Assembly (NCBI RefSeq): GCF_001482365.1
Contig: NZ_CP013254.1
Location: forward strand, 3,440,336-3,504,335
Length of the DNA stretch: 64,000 bases
Direction: 5' to 3'
Source of the DNA: Kocuria flava
GTDB taxonomy: Bacteria > Actinomycetota > Actinomycetes > Actinomycetales > Micrococcaceae
The translations under genes were made by a program, and so were the position numbers. The stretch's first letter is position 1, and each line of letters opens with the position of its first letter. The notes under the pieces were generated by a model. That model was not told the DNA's origin. It made no database searches and saw only the letters and a program-made list of their open reading frames with translations. Below, piece after piece: positions 1 through 7,930 of this stretch.

Positions 1-346
1 GCAGGGAGGCCCCGCGCCCGTCGACCCGGTCGGGCAGCACCGCCCCGAAGGCCAGCACCACCGCCCACGCCCCGGCGGTCGTCAGGCACGCCCGCAGCGA
101 CGCGCCGGCGGGCACGTGGGCGCGCGCGTCGCGGCGCAGCACCACGGCTCCGGCGCCCAGCAGGACCCCCAGCGGCAGGGCCAGGGCCGTGGCGTGCACG
201 GGCACGAGCTCCCCGGCGGCGCCGGCGAGGCCGCGGCCGGCGGCGACCCACAGGGCGAGCAGCACGGCGGCGGACGGGGCGAGGGCGGGCACGAGCCGCT
301 GCACGGGGGTGCTGCGGCCCGGGACGGGAGCGAGGGCGTCGGGCAC
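1..346 (-). CDS. Partial integral membrane protein, N-terminal part
   Basis: An open frame on the minus strand starts at a GTG (344-346) and runs off the left edge without a stop, so only about 115 residues are visible. They contain about three hydrophobic segments rich in Ala, Leu and Val, separated by short Arg-containing loops, which indicates a multi-pass membrane protein. It diverges from the HAD phosphatase gene at 405. I do not recognise the family. The start is the best GTG in frame; no strong ribosome binding site is obvious. Confidence 0.55.
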   Translation of the reverse strand, partial: MPDALAPVPGRSTPVQRLVPALAPSAAVLLALWVAAGRGLAGAAGELVPVHATALALPLGVLLGAGAVVLRRDARAHVPAGASLRACLTTAGAWAVVLAFGAVLPDRVDGRGASL

Positions 347-404
347 GGCCGCCAGTCTACGGCGGCCCGCAGCGGCCGGGGCCCCGGCCGATAGGCTGGT
401 GACC

Positions 405-1142
405 ATGTCGTCCCCCGGATTCCCCAGCGCCGTCCTGTTCGACCACGACGGGACCCTCGTCGACACCGAGCCCCTGTGGGAGCGGGCCAAGCAGAACCTG
501 GCCGCCGAGCACGGCGCCGTGTGGACGGCCGAGGACACGGACGCGACCCTGGGCCGACCCGTCGCCGCGACGCTCGAGCGGCTGCGGCGGATCGGGGTGC
601 GGCTGGGCGACGACGACCTGTTCGCCGCGGTCTTCGAGCACAGCGTCCGGGTCCTCGAGGGCGAGCGGCTGGAATTCATCGACGGGATCGGCGCGCTGCT
701 CGACGAGCTGGCCGCCGCCGGGATCCCCGCGGCGATCGTCACGAACGCGAGCTCGGCGATGGCCCGGCACACCGCCTCCGCCGCCCCCGAGGACCTCTTC
801 CGGGTGGTCGTCGGCACCGACGAGTACGCCGAGGGGGTCCGCCCGAAGCCCGACCCCGACGCCTACCTCACCGCGGCCCGGCGCCTGGGCGTGGACCCGG
901 CCCGGTGCGTCGTGGTGGAGGACTCCCCCGCCGGCGCCGCGGCCGGGGTGGCCGCGGGCATCCCCGTGGTCGTGGTCCCCGGCGCGCAGCGCGTGGCCCC
1001 GGGCCCGGGCATCACCCACGTGGCCCGCCACCGGGACCTGACCCTCGAGCTGCTGCGCTCGCTCGCGGCGCGGCAGCCGTCGTCGTCCCCGGAATCGGCC
1101 GGGGTGCCGGCCGCGGTGTGCGTCCCGGCGCGGGAGGCCTGA
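405..1142 (+). CDS. HAD-superfamily phosphatase, beta-phosphoglucomutase-like
   Basis: This 245-residue protein has the HAD nucleophile motif DHDGTLVD (nucleophile Asp13, acid/base Asp15), a helical cap, a TNAS motif II region, a Lys in the RPKPDP segment and the acidic VEDSPAG motif. The architecture is that of the PGMB/phosphatase subfamily I, which acts on small phosphorylated metabolites; the substrate cannot be told. The frame is open upstream to 189, but the start at 405 is supported by TAGGCT (392-397) exactly 7 nt before the ATG, the leaderless arrangement seen at several genes here. A paralogue follows after 3 nt. Confidence 0.85.
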   Translation: MSSPGFPSAVLFDHDGTLVDTEPLWERAKQNLAAEHGAVWTAEDTDATLGRPVAATLERLRRIGVRLGDDDLFAAVFEHSVRVLEGERLEFIDGIGALLDELAAAGIPAAIVTNASSAMARHTASAAPEDLFRVVVGTDEYAEGVRPKPDPDAYLTAARRLGVDPARCVVVEDSPAGAAAGVAAGIPVVVVPGAQRVAPGPGITHVARHRDLTLELLRSLAARQPSSSPESAGVPAAVCVPAREA

Positions 1143-1145
1143 GCC

Positions 1146-1823
1146 GTGGCCGGGCACCCCGAGGACCGCGCCCCCGCCCTGCCGGCCGCCGTCCTGTTCG
1201 ACCACGATGGCACGCTCGTGGACACCGAGCCCCTGTGGGCCGTGGCCAAGCGTGCCGTGGCCGCCCGCCACGGCACGACGTGGCACGAGGCCGACGACCT
1301 CGCCACCCTGGGCCGCACCGTGCCCGAGTCGGCCCGGCTGATGCTCGAGCGCGGCGCCGACGGGACCGTCGAGGGCCTCACGGCCGAGCTGGGCCGCGAG
1401 GTCGCCGCCGCGCTGACCGGGGAGGTGCCGTTCCTCCCGGGCGTGCGGGCGCTGCTCGACGAGCTGGCCGCCGCGGGCGTCCCGGGGGCGGTCGTGACGA
1501 ACGCGCTCACCGTCGTCGCCCGGGGCACCGCCGCGGGGGCGCCCGAGGTGCTGCGCGAGGTGGTCTCGCAGGAGGACGTCGAGCACCCGAAACCGCACCC
1601 CGAGCCCTACCTGCTGGCCGCCCGCCGGCTGGGTGTGGACCCGGCCCGGTGCGTGGCCGTCGAGGACTCCCCGACCGGCGCCGCCAGCGCGGCCGCCGCG
1701 GGCATGCCCGTGGTCGTGGTCCCCGGCGACGTGCCCGTGACCCCCGCGCCCGGCCTGCACCTGGTGGACGCGCACACGGACGTCACCCTCGACCTGCTGC
1801 GCTCGCTGCTGCCGCCCGCCTGA
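1146..1823 (+). CDS. HAD-superfamily phosphatase, tandem paralogue
   Basis: This 225-residue HAD hydrolase begins with GTG 3 nt after its paralogue, so the two are almost certainly co-transcribed. It repeats the neighbour's signature blocks: FDHDGTLVDTEPLW with catalytic Asp19 and Asp21, VVTNAL, HPKPHPEPY and VEDSPTGA. The two proteins resemble each other over their whole length, which suggests local gene duplication. Predicted role is a cytosolic phosphatase or phosphoglycolate/sugar-phosphate phosphatase of unknown substrate. A perfect 20-bp stem terminator follows. Confidence 0.85.
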   Translation: MAGHPEDRAPALPAAVLFDHDGTLVDTEPLWAVAKRAVAARHGTTWHEADDLATLGRTVPESARLMLERGADGTVEGLTAELGREVAAALTGEVPFLPGVRALLDELAAAGVPGAVVTNALTVVARGTAAGAPEVLREVVSQEDVEHPKPHPEPYLLAARRLGVDPARCVAVEDSPTGAASAAAAGMPVVVVPGDVPVTPAPGLHLVDAHTDVTLDLLRSLLPPA

Positions 1824-1846
1824 CACCGGCCCTCCCGTCGACGCGA

Positions 1847-1903
1847 CGAGGGCGCGGCCCGTCCGTGCTGCCCGGAGGCAGGAACGGACGGGCCGCGCCC
1901 TCG
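1847..1903. terminator. Bidirectional terminator between HAD gene and DEAD-box helicase
   Basis: Arms 1847-1866 and 1884-1903 are perfect 20-bp inverted repeats, and the 17-nt loop holds a further 5-bp inner stem (1868-1872 with 1877-1881). It lies between convergent genes. There is no T-tract, as for the other GC-rich hairpins in this window. Confidence 0.8.
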
Positions 1904-1926
1904 TGGGTCCCGGAGCGGGACGCGGG

Positions 1927-3507
1927 TCAGCGGGTGGCCGCGCCCTGGGGAGCCGTGGCCCGGCGCGGGCCGCGGCTGCGGCGGCGCGCGGCGGCGGCCT
2001 GGGTGGCGCGGTCCGGGGCGGACTGCGTCGTGTAGGCCGGCGCGGAGGCCGCGGAGCGGGCCGTGGCCCGGGGCGCGGAGCCGGCGCGGGCGCCGCCGCG
2101 GCCCGAGGCCGCGGGACGCTGCTCGCGCCCGCCGCGGGGCTGGTCCTCGCGGGAGCGGCCCGGACCGGACTGGCCGGCACGGCCCTGGCCGTCGCGGGAC
2201 GGCCCGCCGCGGCCCTGGCCGTCACGGGTGCGGCCGGGGCCGGACTGGCCGTCCCGGCCCTGACCGCCGCGGCCGCGGCCGCCGGTGCCGCCGCCCTGCT
2301 GCTGGACCGGCGGGGCCGTCCAGGCGACCTTCTCGGCGCGCTCGCCCACCAGCTCGGCCACGGCCGGGGAGGTGACGGTCACGGTCTCGAACTCGGCCGT
2401 CACGCCCGCCGCCTTCATGAGCTGGGTGACCTCGCGGCGCTCCTCGCGGGTGGCCACCGTGACCACGGAGCCGGAGGCGCCGGCGCGGGCGGTGCGCCCG
2501 GAGCGGTGCAGGTAGGACTTGTGCTCGGTGGGCGGGTCGACGTGGACGACCAGCTCCACCTCGTCGACGTGCACGCCGCGGGCGGCGACGTCGGTGGCCA
2601 CGAGCACCCGCACGTCCCCGGAGGAGAACTGGGCGAGGTTGCGGTCGCGGGCGTTCTGCGAGAGGTTCCCGTGCAGGTCCACCGCGGGGATCCCCGACTG
2701 CGTGAGCTTGCGGGCCATCTTCTTGGCGCGGTGCTTGGTGCGCGTGAACATCACGCGGCGGCCCGTGCCGGAGGCCAGGGCCTCGACGAGCTCCTGCTTC
2801 TCGTCCGCGTCCACGACGAGCACGTGGTGCTCCATGGTGGACACGGCCGCCTGCGGGGCGTCGACGGAGTGCTTGACCGGGTTGGACAGGAACTGCTTGA
2901 CCAGCTTGTCCACGCCGCCGTCGAGGGTCGCGGAGAACAGCAGCCGCTGACCGCCCTGCGGGGTGCGCTTGAGGATGCGGGTGACCACGGGCAGGAAGCC
3001 CATGTCGGCCATGTGGTCGGCCTCGTCGATGACGGTCACGCGGACGTCGTCGAGGGTGAGGACACCCTGTTTGAGCAGGTCCTCGAGCCGGCCGGGGCAG
3101 GCGATGACGATGTCCGCGCCGCGGGCCAGGGCCTTCTCCTGGTTCTTCTGCGACACGCCGCCGAAGATCACGGTGGTGCTCAGCCCGGCGGCCTCGGCGA
3201 TGGGGGCCACGGTGCGGTCGATCTGGGTCGCGAGCTCACGGGTCGGTGCGAGCACCAGACCGGTGGGCCGGTTGGCCCGGCGTGCGGCGCGGGCGCCGTT
3301 GCCGGTCATCCCGGCGAGCCGGGAGACCAGCGGGAGCGCGAACGCCACGGTCTTGCCGGAGCCCGTCCGGCCGCGGCCGAGCACGTCGCGGCCGGCCAGC
3401 GAGTCGGGGAGGGTCTTCTCCTGGATGGGGAATGCCTGGTCGATGCCCTGCTGGGCGAGGACGGCGGAGAGGGCCTCGGGCACGCCGAGGTCGGTGAAGG
3501 TAGTCAA
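1927..3507 (-). CDS. DEAD-box ATP-dependent RNA helicase
   Basis: The 526-residue protein carries the full DEAD-box set: Q motif (FPIQ near residue 27), Walker A GRTGSGKT (about 46-53), PTRELA (88-93), DEAD at 161-164, SAT at 192-194 and HRSGRTARAG. The second RecA domain is followed by a tail of about 130 residues rich in Arg, Gly, Gln and Asp (RGG-like, RNA binding). It remodels RNA, for example in ribosome assembly or mRNA decay. The start is a TTG at 3507, chosen because family homology begins there (FTDLGV); the frame is open upstream to 3750 but that stretch is not helicase-like. A non-coding leader of about 200-300 nt precedes it. Confidence 0.88.
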   Translation of the reverse strand: MTTFTDLGVPEALSAVLAQQGIDQAFPIQEKTLPDSLAGRDVLGRGRTGSGKTVAFALPLVSRLAGMTGNGARAARRANRPTGLVLAPTRELATQIDRTVAPIAEAAGLSTTVIFGGVSQKNQEKALARGADIVIACPGRLEDLLKQGVLTLDDVRVTVIDEADHMADMGFLPVVTRILKRTPQGGQRLLFSATLDGGVDKLVKQFLSNPVKHSVDAPQAAVSTMEHHVLVVDADEKQELVEALASGTGRRVMFTRTKHRAKKMARKLTQSGIPAVDLHGNLSQNARDRNLAQFSSGDVRVLVATDVAARGVHVDEVELVVHVDPPTEHKSYLHRSGRTARAGASGSVVTVATREERREVTQLMKAAGVTAEFETVTVTSPAVAELVGERAEKVAWTAPPVQQQGGGTGGRGRGGQGRDGQSGPGRTRDGQGRGGPSRDGQGRAGQSGPGRSREDQPRGGREQRPAASGRGGARAGSAPRATARSAASAPAYTTQSAPDRATQAAAARRRSRGPRRATAPQGAATR

Positions 3508-3790
3508 AACGGGGGATACGTCTTTCGATCGTCGTCCCGGCGGGAAGTGTGTCGACGCCGGGTGCGCCGAAGAACTCCTGGAGCCCCTGCGAGCGGGCTG
3601 AGACCGTCTGGGACGGTGCCGCGCTGGACAAAGAAACGGGGGGTGCTCGACGCCTGCCTGCGTCCCCGTCGTCGGGGAGCAGTGCCATGTGCAATGACCC
3701 CACCCTACAGCACCGGGCGTGCGGGACGGCCGTGGTGTGGCGGAGCACACCGCAGCGGGGCGGGCAGCGCGTTGCCGGAGCGCACGGGAC
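3508..3790 (-). other. Long 5' leader region of the helicase gene
   Basis: Nearly 290 nt upstream of the helicase have no convincing gene. On the minus strand the stretch holds a short hairpin (CCCCG-ACGA-CGGGG near 3667-3680) and a TAGGGT box near 3709-3714 that could be the -10 element, giving a leader of roughly 200 nt. Long structured leaders are common for DEAD-box helicase genes under cold or autoregulatory control. That role is inference here. Confidence 0.35.
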
Positions 3791-3818
3791 GGCGCCGCCC
3801 CGGGGCCGGGGCGGCGCC
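3791..3818. terminator. Hairpin terminator after the 71-residue protein gene
   Basis: Inverted repeat arms 3791-3803 and 3806-3818 (13 bp, very short loop), just past the stop of the minus-strand gene at 3827. Confidence 0.6.
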
Positions 3819-3826
3819 GGCCCGTG

Positions 3827-4042
3827 CTACTTGAGCAGCCGGCGGAGCAGGTCCCCCACCCCGATCGTCGTCCGCCGGTGGACCGCGTTGTGGGCGGCCC
3901 GCCGCGGGTCGCGCACCCAGCCGGTGCCGGGGCGGCCGTAGCCGGGGACGACCGCCCGCTTGATGCTGCGCTTGACCCGCCCGGTCGTGCGGGCCCGCAG
4001 CGAGCTCAGCGGGCGGGGCCTGCGGATGCCGAACGTCACCAT
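3827..4042 (-). CDS. Small basic hypothetical protein
   Basis: A 71-residue, strongly basic protein (about 15 Arg/Lys) starts at ATG 4042 with a perfect AGGAGG seven nt upstream and ends with a TAG just before a hairpin. The good ribosome binding site and terminator argue that it is real. It has no transmembrane segment and no motif I recognise; a short C-terminal amphipathic stretch (VGDLLRRLLK) may be a helix. It sits between the SDR gene and the helicase, all on the same strand. Confidence 0.65.
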   Translation of the reverse strand: MVTFGIRRPRPLSSLRARTTGRVKRSIKRAVVPGYGRPGTGWVRDPRRAAHNAVHRRTTIGVGDLLRRLLK

Positions 4043-4072
4043 GGGATCCTCCTGGACTCCGGGGCCATCAGG

Positions 4073-4825
4073 CTACAGCGCGGTGTACCCGCCGTCGACG
4101 AGGTAGTAGCCGCCGGTGAGGAAGGACGCCTCGTCGGAGAGCAGGAAGGTCACGAGCGCGGCGACCTCCTCGGACCGGCCGAGACGGCCCATCGGGTGCC
4201 GTGCGACCAGGGCCTCGCGCACGGCGGGCTCGATGCTGCTCAGCAGCGGGGTGTCGATGTAGGCGGGACCCACGGAGTTGATCCGCACCCCGCGCTGGCC
4301 GTAGTCCACGGCCGCCTGCTTCGTCAGCCCGACCACCCCGTGCTTGGCCGCGGTGTAGGCGCTGTTGCCCAGCGCGGTGGCCACGGTGCCGTGGATCGAG
4401 GCCATGTTGACGACGGCCCCGCCGCCGGCCTGCTCGATCGCCGGCAGCTGGTGGCGCATGCCGTACATCACCGAGTGCAGGTCGATCTCCACGGTGCGCC
4501 GCCAGGCGTCGAGGTCCGTCTCCCCGACCGCGTCGGTCTGCCCGCCGACCCCGGCGTTGTTGACCGCCAGGTGGAGGCCGCCGTAGGTCTGCTGGGCGAA
4601 CTCGACGGCCGCCCGGTTCTCCTCGGCGTTCGCGACGTCGAGGCGGAACCCGGCGGCGTCCCCGCCGGCGGCCATGATCGCCTGGACGACGTCGTCGATC
4701 CTGTTCGTGTCGATGTCGGTGACCACGACCTTGGCGCCCCGGGCCGCGAGGTCCTTGGCGCAGGCCTCGCCGATGCCGGAGGCGGCGCCGGTGACGAGGG
4801 CGACCTTGCCGGTGAGATCGGTCAT
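4073..4825 (-). CDS. SDR-family NAD(P)-dependent oxidoreductase
   Basis: This 250-residue classical short-chain dehydrogenase has TGAASGIG (cofactor glycine motif, near residue 12), NNAG, a catalytic Ser in NMASIHG and the YTAAK catalytic Tyr/Lys pair. The C-terminal GGYYLVDGGYTAL is typical of 3-hydroxybutyrate or 3-oxoacyl reductase-like SDRs. Substrate is unknown. The frame is open far upstream, but the start at 4825 is fixed by GGAAGGAG about 6 nt before the ATG and by alignment to the family N-terminus (MTDLTGKVALVTG). It diverges from the small membrane protein gene at 5061. Confidence 0.88.
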   Translation of the reverse strand: MTDLTGKVALVTGAASGIGEACAKDLAARGAKVVVTDIDTNRIDDVVQAIMAAGGDAAGFRLDVANAEENRAAVEFAQQTYGGLHLAVNNAGVGGQTDAVGETDLDAWRRTVEIDLHSVMYGMRHQLPAIEQAGGGAVVNMASIHGTVATALGNSAYTAAKHGVVGLTKQAAVDYGQRGVRINSVGPAYIDTPLLSSIEPAVREALVARHPMGRLGRSEEVAALVTFLLSDEASFLTGGYYLVDGGYTAL

Positions 4826-5060
4826 CAGATGCTCCTTCCCCGGGGCCCCGCAGGTCCCCGGCGGTGATCCGCGGACGGTCCGCTGCCCCCAGTCTGGCCG
4901 GCCGCGGCCGCGTTGGGGAGAGCACGCGCCGCCGGGGGCGGGTCGGCCGGACGCCCGGTCGGCGGTGGGCCGGGTGCCGCTCCCGGCCGGGCCCGGCACC
5001 CGGCCCGCTGATAGGGTGATTGACGACTCAACCATCCCCTCCTCCCCGAAAGGACCGACC

Positions 5061-5456
5061 ATGAGCCTCTCCAACGCGATCCTCCGCGGCGTCTCCGGCG
5101 CCTACCTGCTCCAGTCCGGCTACGGCAAGAAGGACCTGCCCGTCGAGGCCGCCGAGGGCCTGAAGCAGTTCGCCGCCACCGGCGTGCCGCAGTTCCAGGA
5201 GTGGGACTCCGCGACCTTCGGCAAGTTCGTGGCCTGGTCGGAGATGGGCATCGGCGCGGCCCTGCTCACCCCGTTCGTCAACAAGCGCGTGGCCGGGCTG
5301 GCGCTGGGTGCCTTCTCCGCCGGTCTGCTGGCGATGTACTTCCGCAACCCGGAGATGACCCAGGAGGACGGCGTCCGCCCGTCCGAGGCCGGCACCGGCC
5401 TGTCCAAGGACCTCTTCCTCGCCGCGATCGCCGGCGCCCTGGTGACCTCCCGCTAG
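5061..5456 (+). CDS. Small DoxX-like membrane protein
   Basis: This 131-residue protein has two or three hydrophobic segments (around residues 58-70, 72-92 and 118-130) and an N-terminal RGVSGAYLLQSGYGK stretch resembling DoxX/DUF-type small membrane proteins. ATG 5061 is preceded by GAAAGGA at good spacing. Role unknown; related proteins are implicated in redox or sulfur metabolism, but nothing here tests that. A 14-bp stem terminator follows at 5480-5511. Upstream, a 235-nt divergent promoter region separates it from the SDR gene. Confidence 0.75.
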   Translation: MSLSNAILRGVSGAYLLQSGYGKKDLPVEAAEGLKQFAATGVPQFQEWDSATFGKFVAWSEMGIGAALLTPFVNKRVAGLALGAFSAGLLAMYFRNPEMTQEDGVRPSEAGTGLSKDLFLAAIAGALVTSR

Positions 5457-5479
5457 GTCCGGCCTGCGCTCCGCCGCCG

Positions 5480-5511
5480 CGTGCCGCCCCTCCTCCGGGA
5501 GGGGCGGCACG
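5480..5511 (+). terminator. Terminator after the DoxX-like gene
   Basis: Perfect 14-bp stem (5480-5493 with 5498-5511) and a TCCG tetraloop, 23 nt after the stop codon. Between it and the next start at 5748 I see no gene. Confidence 0.8.
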
Positions 5512-5747
5512 TCGCGTTCCGGGACGCGCGTGCGTGCGGTGCTCCGGCCCCGGGGGCGCCTCACGGCCGGGAATCCCGCTGCGCGTCCCGGGTGCTGCGG
5601 CGGGCCCGGGGCCCGGCCGGCGCGGCTCCGGGACCGCGCCCCGGGTTCGGCGGCTCCCGGGGGCGGGACGGCACCGGTCGCGCCGCGGTCCGGTCACCTC
5701 TGCGCGGGCCCGCTTACGGTGTCCGCGGCGGCCGGGAGAATGGGGCC

Positions 5748-7622
5748 ATGACGACGACGGCGCACCGCCGCTCCCGTCCCGCTCCGGGTCCTGACGTCCC
5801 CTCCCCCGCCGGGGGAAGGGCGCCGGAGCACGGTCCCGCTCCCCAGGCCGCGGACCTGGTGCAGGACCTCGTCGACTCCGCGGCCCGTGAGGCGCGGGAG
5901 GCCGGGCACCAGCTGCGCGTGCTGCACCGTCTCTGGGTGCTGGCGCGGACGGAGCAGCGAGCCCGCGGCGCAGCCGGCACGCGCGCGGCCGAGCGCGAGG
6001 CCGTGCTCGACGTCGCCGACGAGATCGGTCCCGCCCTGCGCCTCTCGGCCGGCGCGGCCGTGGCGCGGGTGCGCGAGGCGGTGGTGCTCGGCGGGCTCGA
6101 GGCGGGCCGTTTCGGCTCCCGGCACGCCGCGGTGCTGGCCGAGCAGTGGCGCGAGCTCGTCGAGGACGCCCCGGAGGCGGAGCGGGCGCCCGCCGAGCTC
6201 GTCCGCCGGCTCGTGGCGGAGCTCGCGGAGCGCGCCCCGGAGAGCACCCCGGCGCAGCTGCGGGCGTGCGCGCGCCGGCGCCGGGCCGCGCTGCTCGCGG
6301 AGACCGTGGCCGTGCGCCACCGCAGGGCGCGGGAGCAGCGGCGCGTGTGGGTCGAAGCGGACGAGGACGGCATGGCGTGGTTGCACGCGCTGCTGGACGC
6401 CCCGACCGCTCTCGCGGCCGCGGACCGGCTCGACGCGCTCGTGGAGCGGCTCTCCCCGCCGGGTCCGTCAGGACGTACCGGCCTGCCCCGTGCCGGCCTG
6501 CCCCGTGCCGTGGTCCCGGCCGGCCCGCCGGATCCCGCCGTCGGGCGCCGCGCCGCCGTCGTCGTGCGTCCGGGGAGCCACACCGTGCCCGGGCCCCAGG
6601 CTGTCGTGACGGGGCCCTGCGGCCCGGCCCGCGGACGGGCGGACGGAACGGGCGGCCGTCTCGCCCCGGAGGAGCCCGAGTTGCCGGCGCGCACCCCGGC
6701 GCAGCGGCGGGCCGACGTCCTCGCCGACCTCCTGTTGGCCGGCGAGGTGCCGGACGACCCCTCGTTCCCGCGGGACGTGCGAGGACAGGTGACGGTGACG
6801 GTCCCGGCGCTGACCCTGCTGGAGGCCGCCCGGGGGCCCGGTGGTTCCCCGACCGCCCATGCTCCCGGCAGTCCGCCGGCGGCCGGAGGACCCGCGGACC
6901 TGCCGGCGGTCGTGCGGGGAACGGCTGCAGCCGTCCTCGCGGGCCACGGCCCGATCGACGCCGACGTCGCCGCCCGGCTCGCGGCCGGCGCCCCGTCCTG
7001 GCACCGGATCCTGGTGCACCCGGTCACCGGGGTGGTCCTCGACCACGACCGCACGACCTACGCGGTCCCTGCGGACCTGCGCCGCAGGCTGGTCCATCGC
7101 GACGTGACCTGCCGCTTCCCCGGCTGCCGCCGCCGGGCCGAGCGCTGCGACCTGGACCACACGGTGGCGTGGCAGGACGGCGGGACCACCGCCGCCGGCA
7201 ACCTCGCGCACCTGTGCCGGCACCACCACCTCGTCAAGCACCGGGACGGCCCGCTGGGCCGCTGGACCGTGCGGCAGCTCGGCCCCTCTCCCGGCGGCGG
7301 CGTGCTGGAGTGGACCTCGCCTGCCGGCCGGATCCACCGCACGGTCCCCGAGAGAACCGGGTCACCGGTGGAGACCGGGGACCCCTGTGCCCTCCCGTCC
7401 GTCCCGCCTCCGGCGTCGGAGCGCGAGGGGACGCACTCCGCCGTCACGTGTGCCCGGGGCACCGCGGCACGGCCCGGTTCGCGCGCCCGGGCCACCGGCG
7501 GGCGGGACCGTTCACCGTCGCACGCGACCGCCGCGACCGCCGCGACCGCCGCGGCCCACGCGGCGGGTGCGGCACCTGCGGCCAGTGCGGCCAGTGCGGA
7601 CGAGGACCCGCCACCGTTCTGA
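5748..7622 (+). CDS. DUF222 / HNH endonuclease domain protein (13E12 type)
   Basis: A 624-residue protein. The N-terminal part, rich in Ala, Arg and Glu, matches the DUF222 region found in the 13E12 repeat family of mycobacteria and relatives. Near residues 450-490 lies an HNH nuclease motif with the zinc-type pattern CRFPGC...CDLDHTVAW...NLAHLCRHHH. The last 100 residues are a low-complexity Ala/Thr/Ser-rich tail with a repeated Ala-Thr-Ala block. The frame is open from 5481; ATG 5748 is preceded 6 nt upstream by GAGAAT, consistent with a leaderless start. Such genes are multicopy in many actinobacteria; their biological role is not established. An unusual 10-bp tandem array lies just downstream. 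Confidence 0.88.
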   Translation: MTTTAHRRSRPAPGPDVPSPAGGRAPEHGPAPQAADLVQDLVDSAAREAREAGHQLRVLHRLWVLARTEQRARGAAGTRAAEREAVLDVADEIGPALRLSAGAAVARVREAVVLGGLEAGRFGSRHAAVLAEQWRELVEDAPEAERAPAELVRRLVAELAERAPESTPAQLRACARRRRAALLAETVAVRHRRAREQRRVWVEADEDGMAWLHALLDAPTALAAADRLDALVERLSPPGPSGRTGLPRAGLPRAVVPAGPPDPAVGRRAAVVVRPGSHTVPGPQAVVTGPCGPARGRADGTGGRLAPEEPELPARTPAQRRADVLADLLLAGEVPDDPSFPRDVRGQVTVTVPALTLLEAARGPGGSPTAHAPGSPPAAGGPADLPAVVRGTAAAVLAGHGPIDADVAARLAAGAPSWHRILVHPVTGVVLDHDRTTYAVPADLRRRLVHRDVTCRFPGCRRRAERCDLDHTVAWQDGGTTAAGNLAHLCRHHHLVKHRDGPLGRWTVRQLGPSPGGGVLEWTSPAGRIHRTVPERTGSPVETGDPCALPSVPPPASEREGTHSAVTCARGTAARPGSRARATGGRDRSPSHATAATAATAAAHAAGAAPAASAASADEDPPPF

Positions 7623-7710
7623 GCCTGGGTCCTCGTCCTCGTCCGGGCCCTCGTCTTCGTCCGCGGCATCGCCCCCGTGGCCGGGATTCGCCGTCCCGTC
7701 CGGAATCTCA

Positions 7711-7850
7711 CCTTCTCGTCCGGGCACGCCCGTGCTCGTCCGGGAACGTCCGGGCACGTCCGGGAACGTCCGGGAACGTCCGGGCACGTCCGGGCACGTC
7801 CGCGCTCGTCCGGGAACGTCCGGGAACGTCCGCGCTCGTCCGGGTCCGGA
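7711..7850. repeat. 10-bp tandem repeat array, consensus CGGG[A/C]ACGTC
   Basis: Fourteen consecutive 10-bp units in perfect register run from 7711 to 7850. Units 7741-7800 alternate CGGGAACGTC and CGGGCACGTC; others are CGCGCTCGTC variants. Each typical unit contains ACGT. Looser CTCGTC-containing copies extend left to about 7629. The array fills most of the 308-nt gap between the convergent HNH and mutarotase genes. No protein is predicted from it; frames through it are translations of the repeat. Confidence 0.9.
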
Positions 7851-7930
7851 CGTCCCCGATCGAGCTCGAGCCCGCCCGCTCTCGACCAGGTCTTTCGGCG
7901 TCCGCCGGACCTCCCGACCTCGCCCGGGCC

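Noticed and set aside
7711..7850. Repeats taken as a CRISPR array
   Set aside because: The units are 10 bp with no spacers and no cas genes nearby; CRISPR repeats are 24-40 bp with unique spacers.
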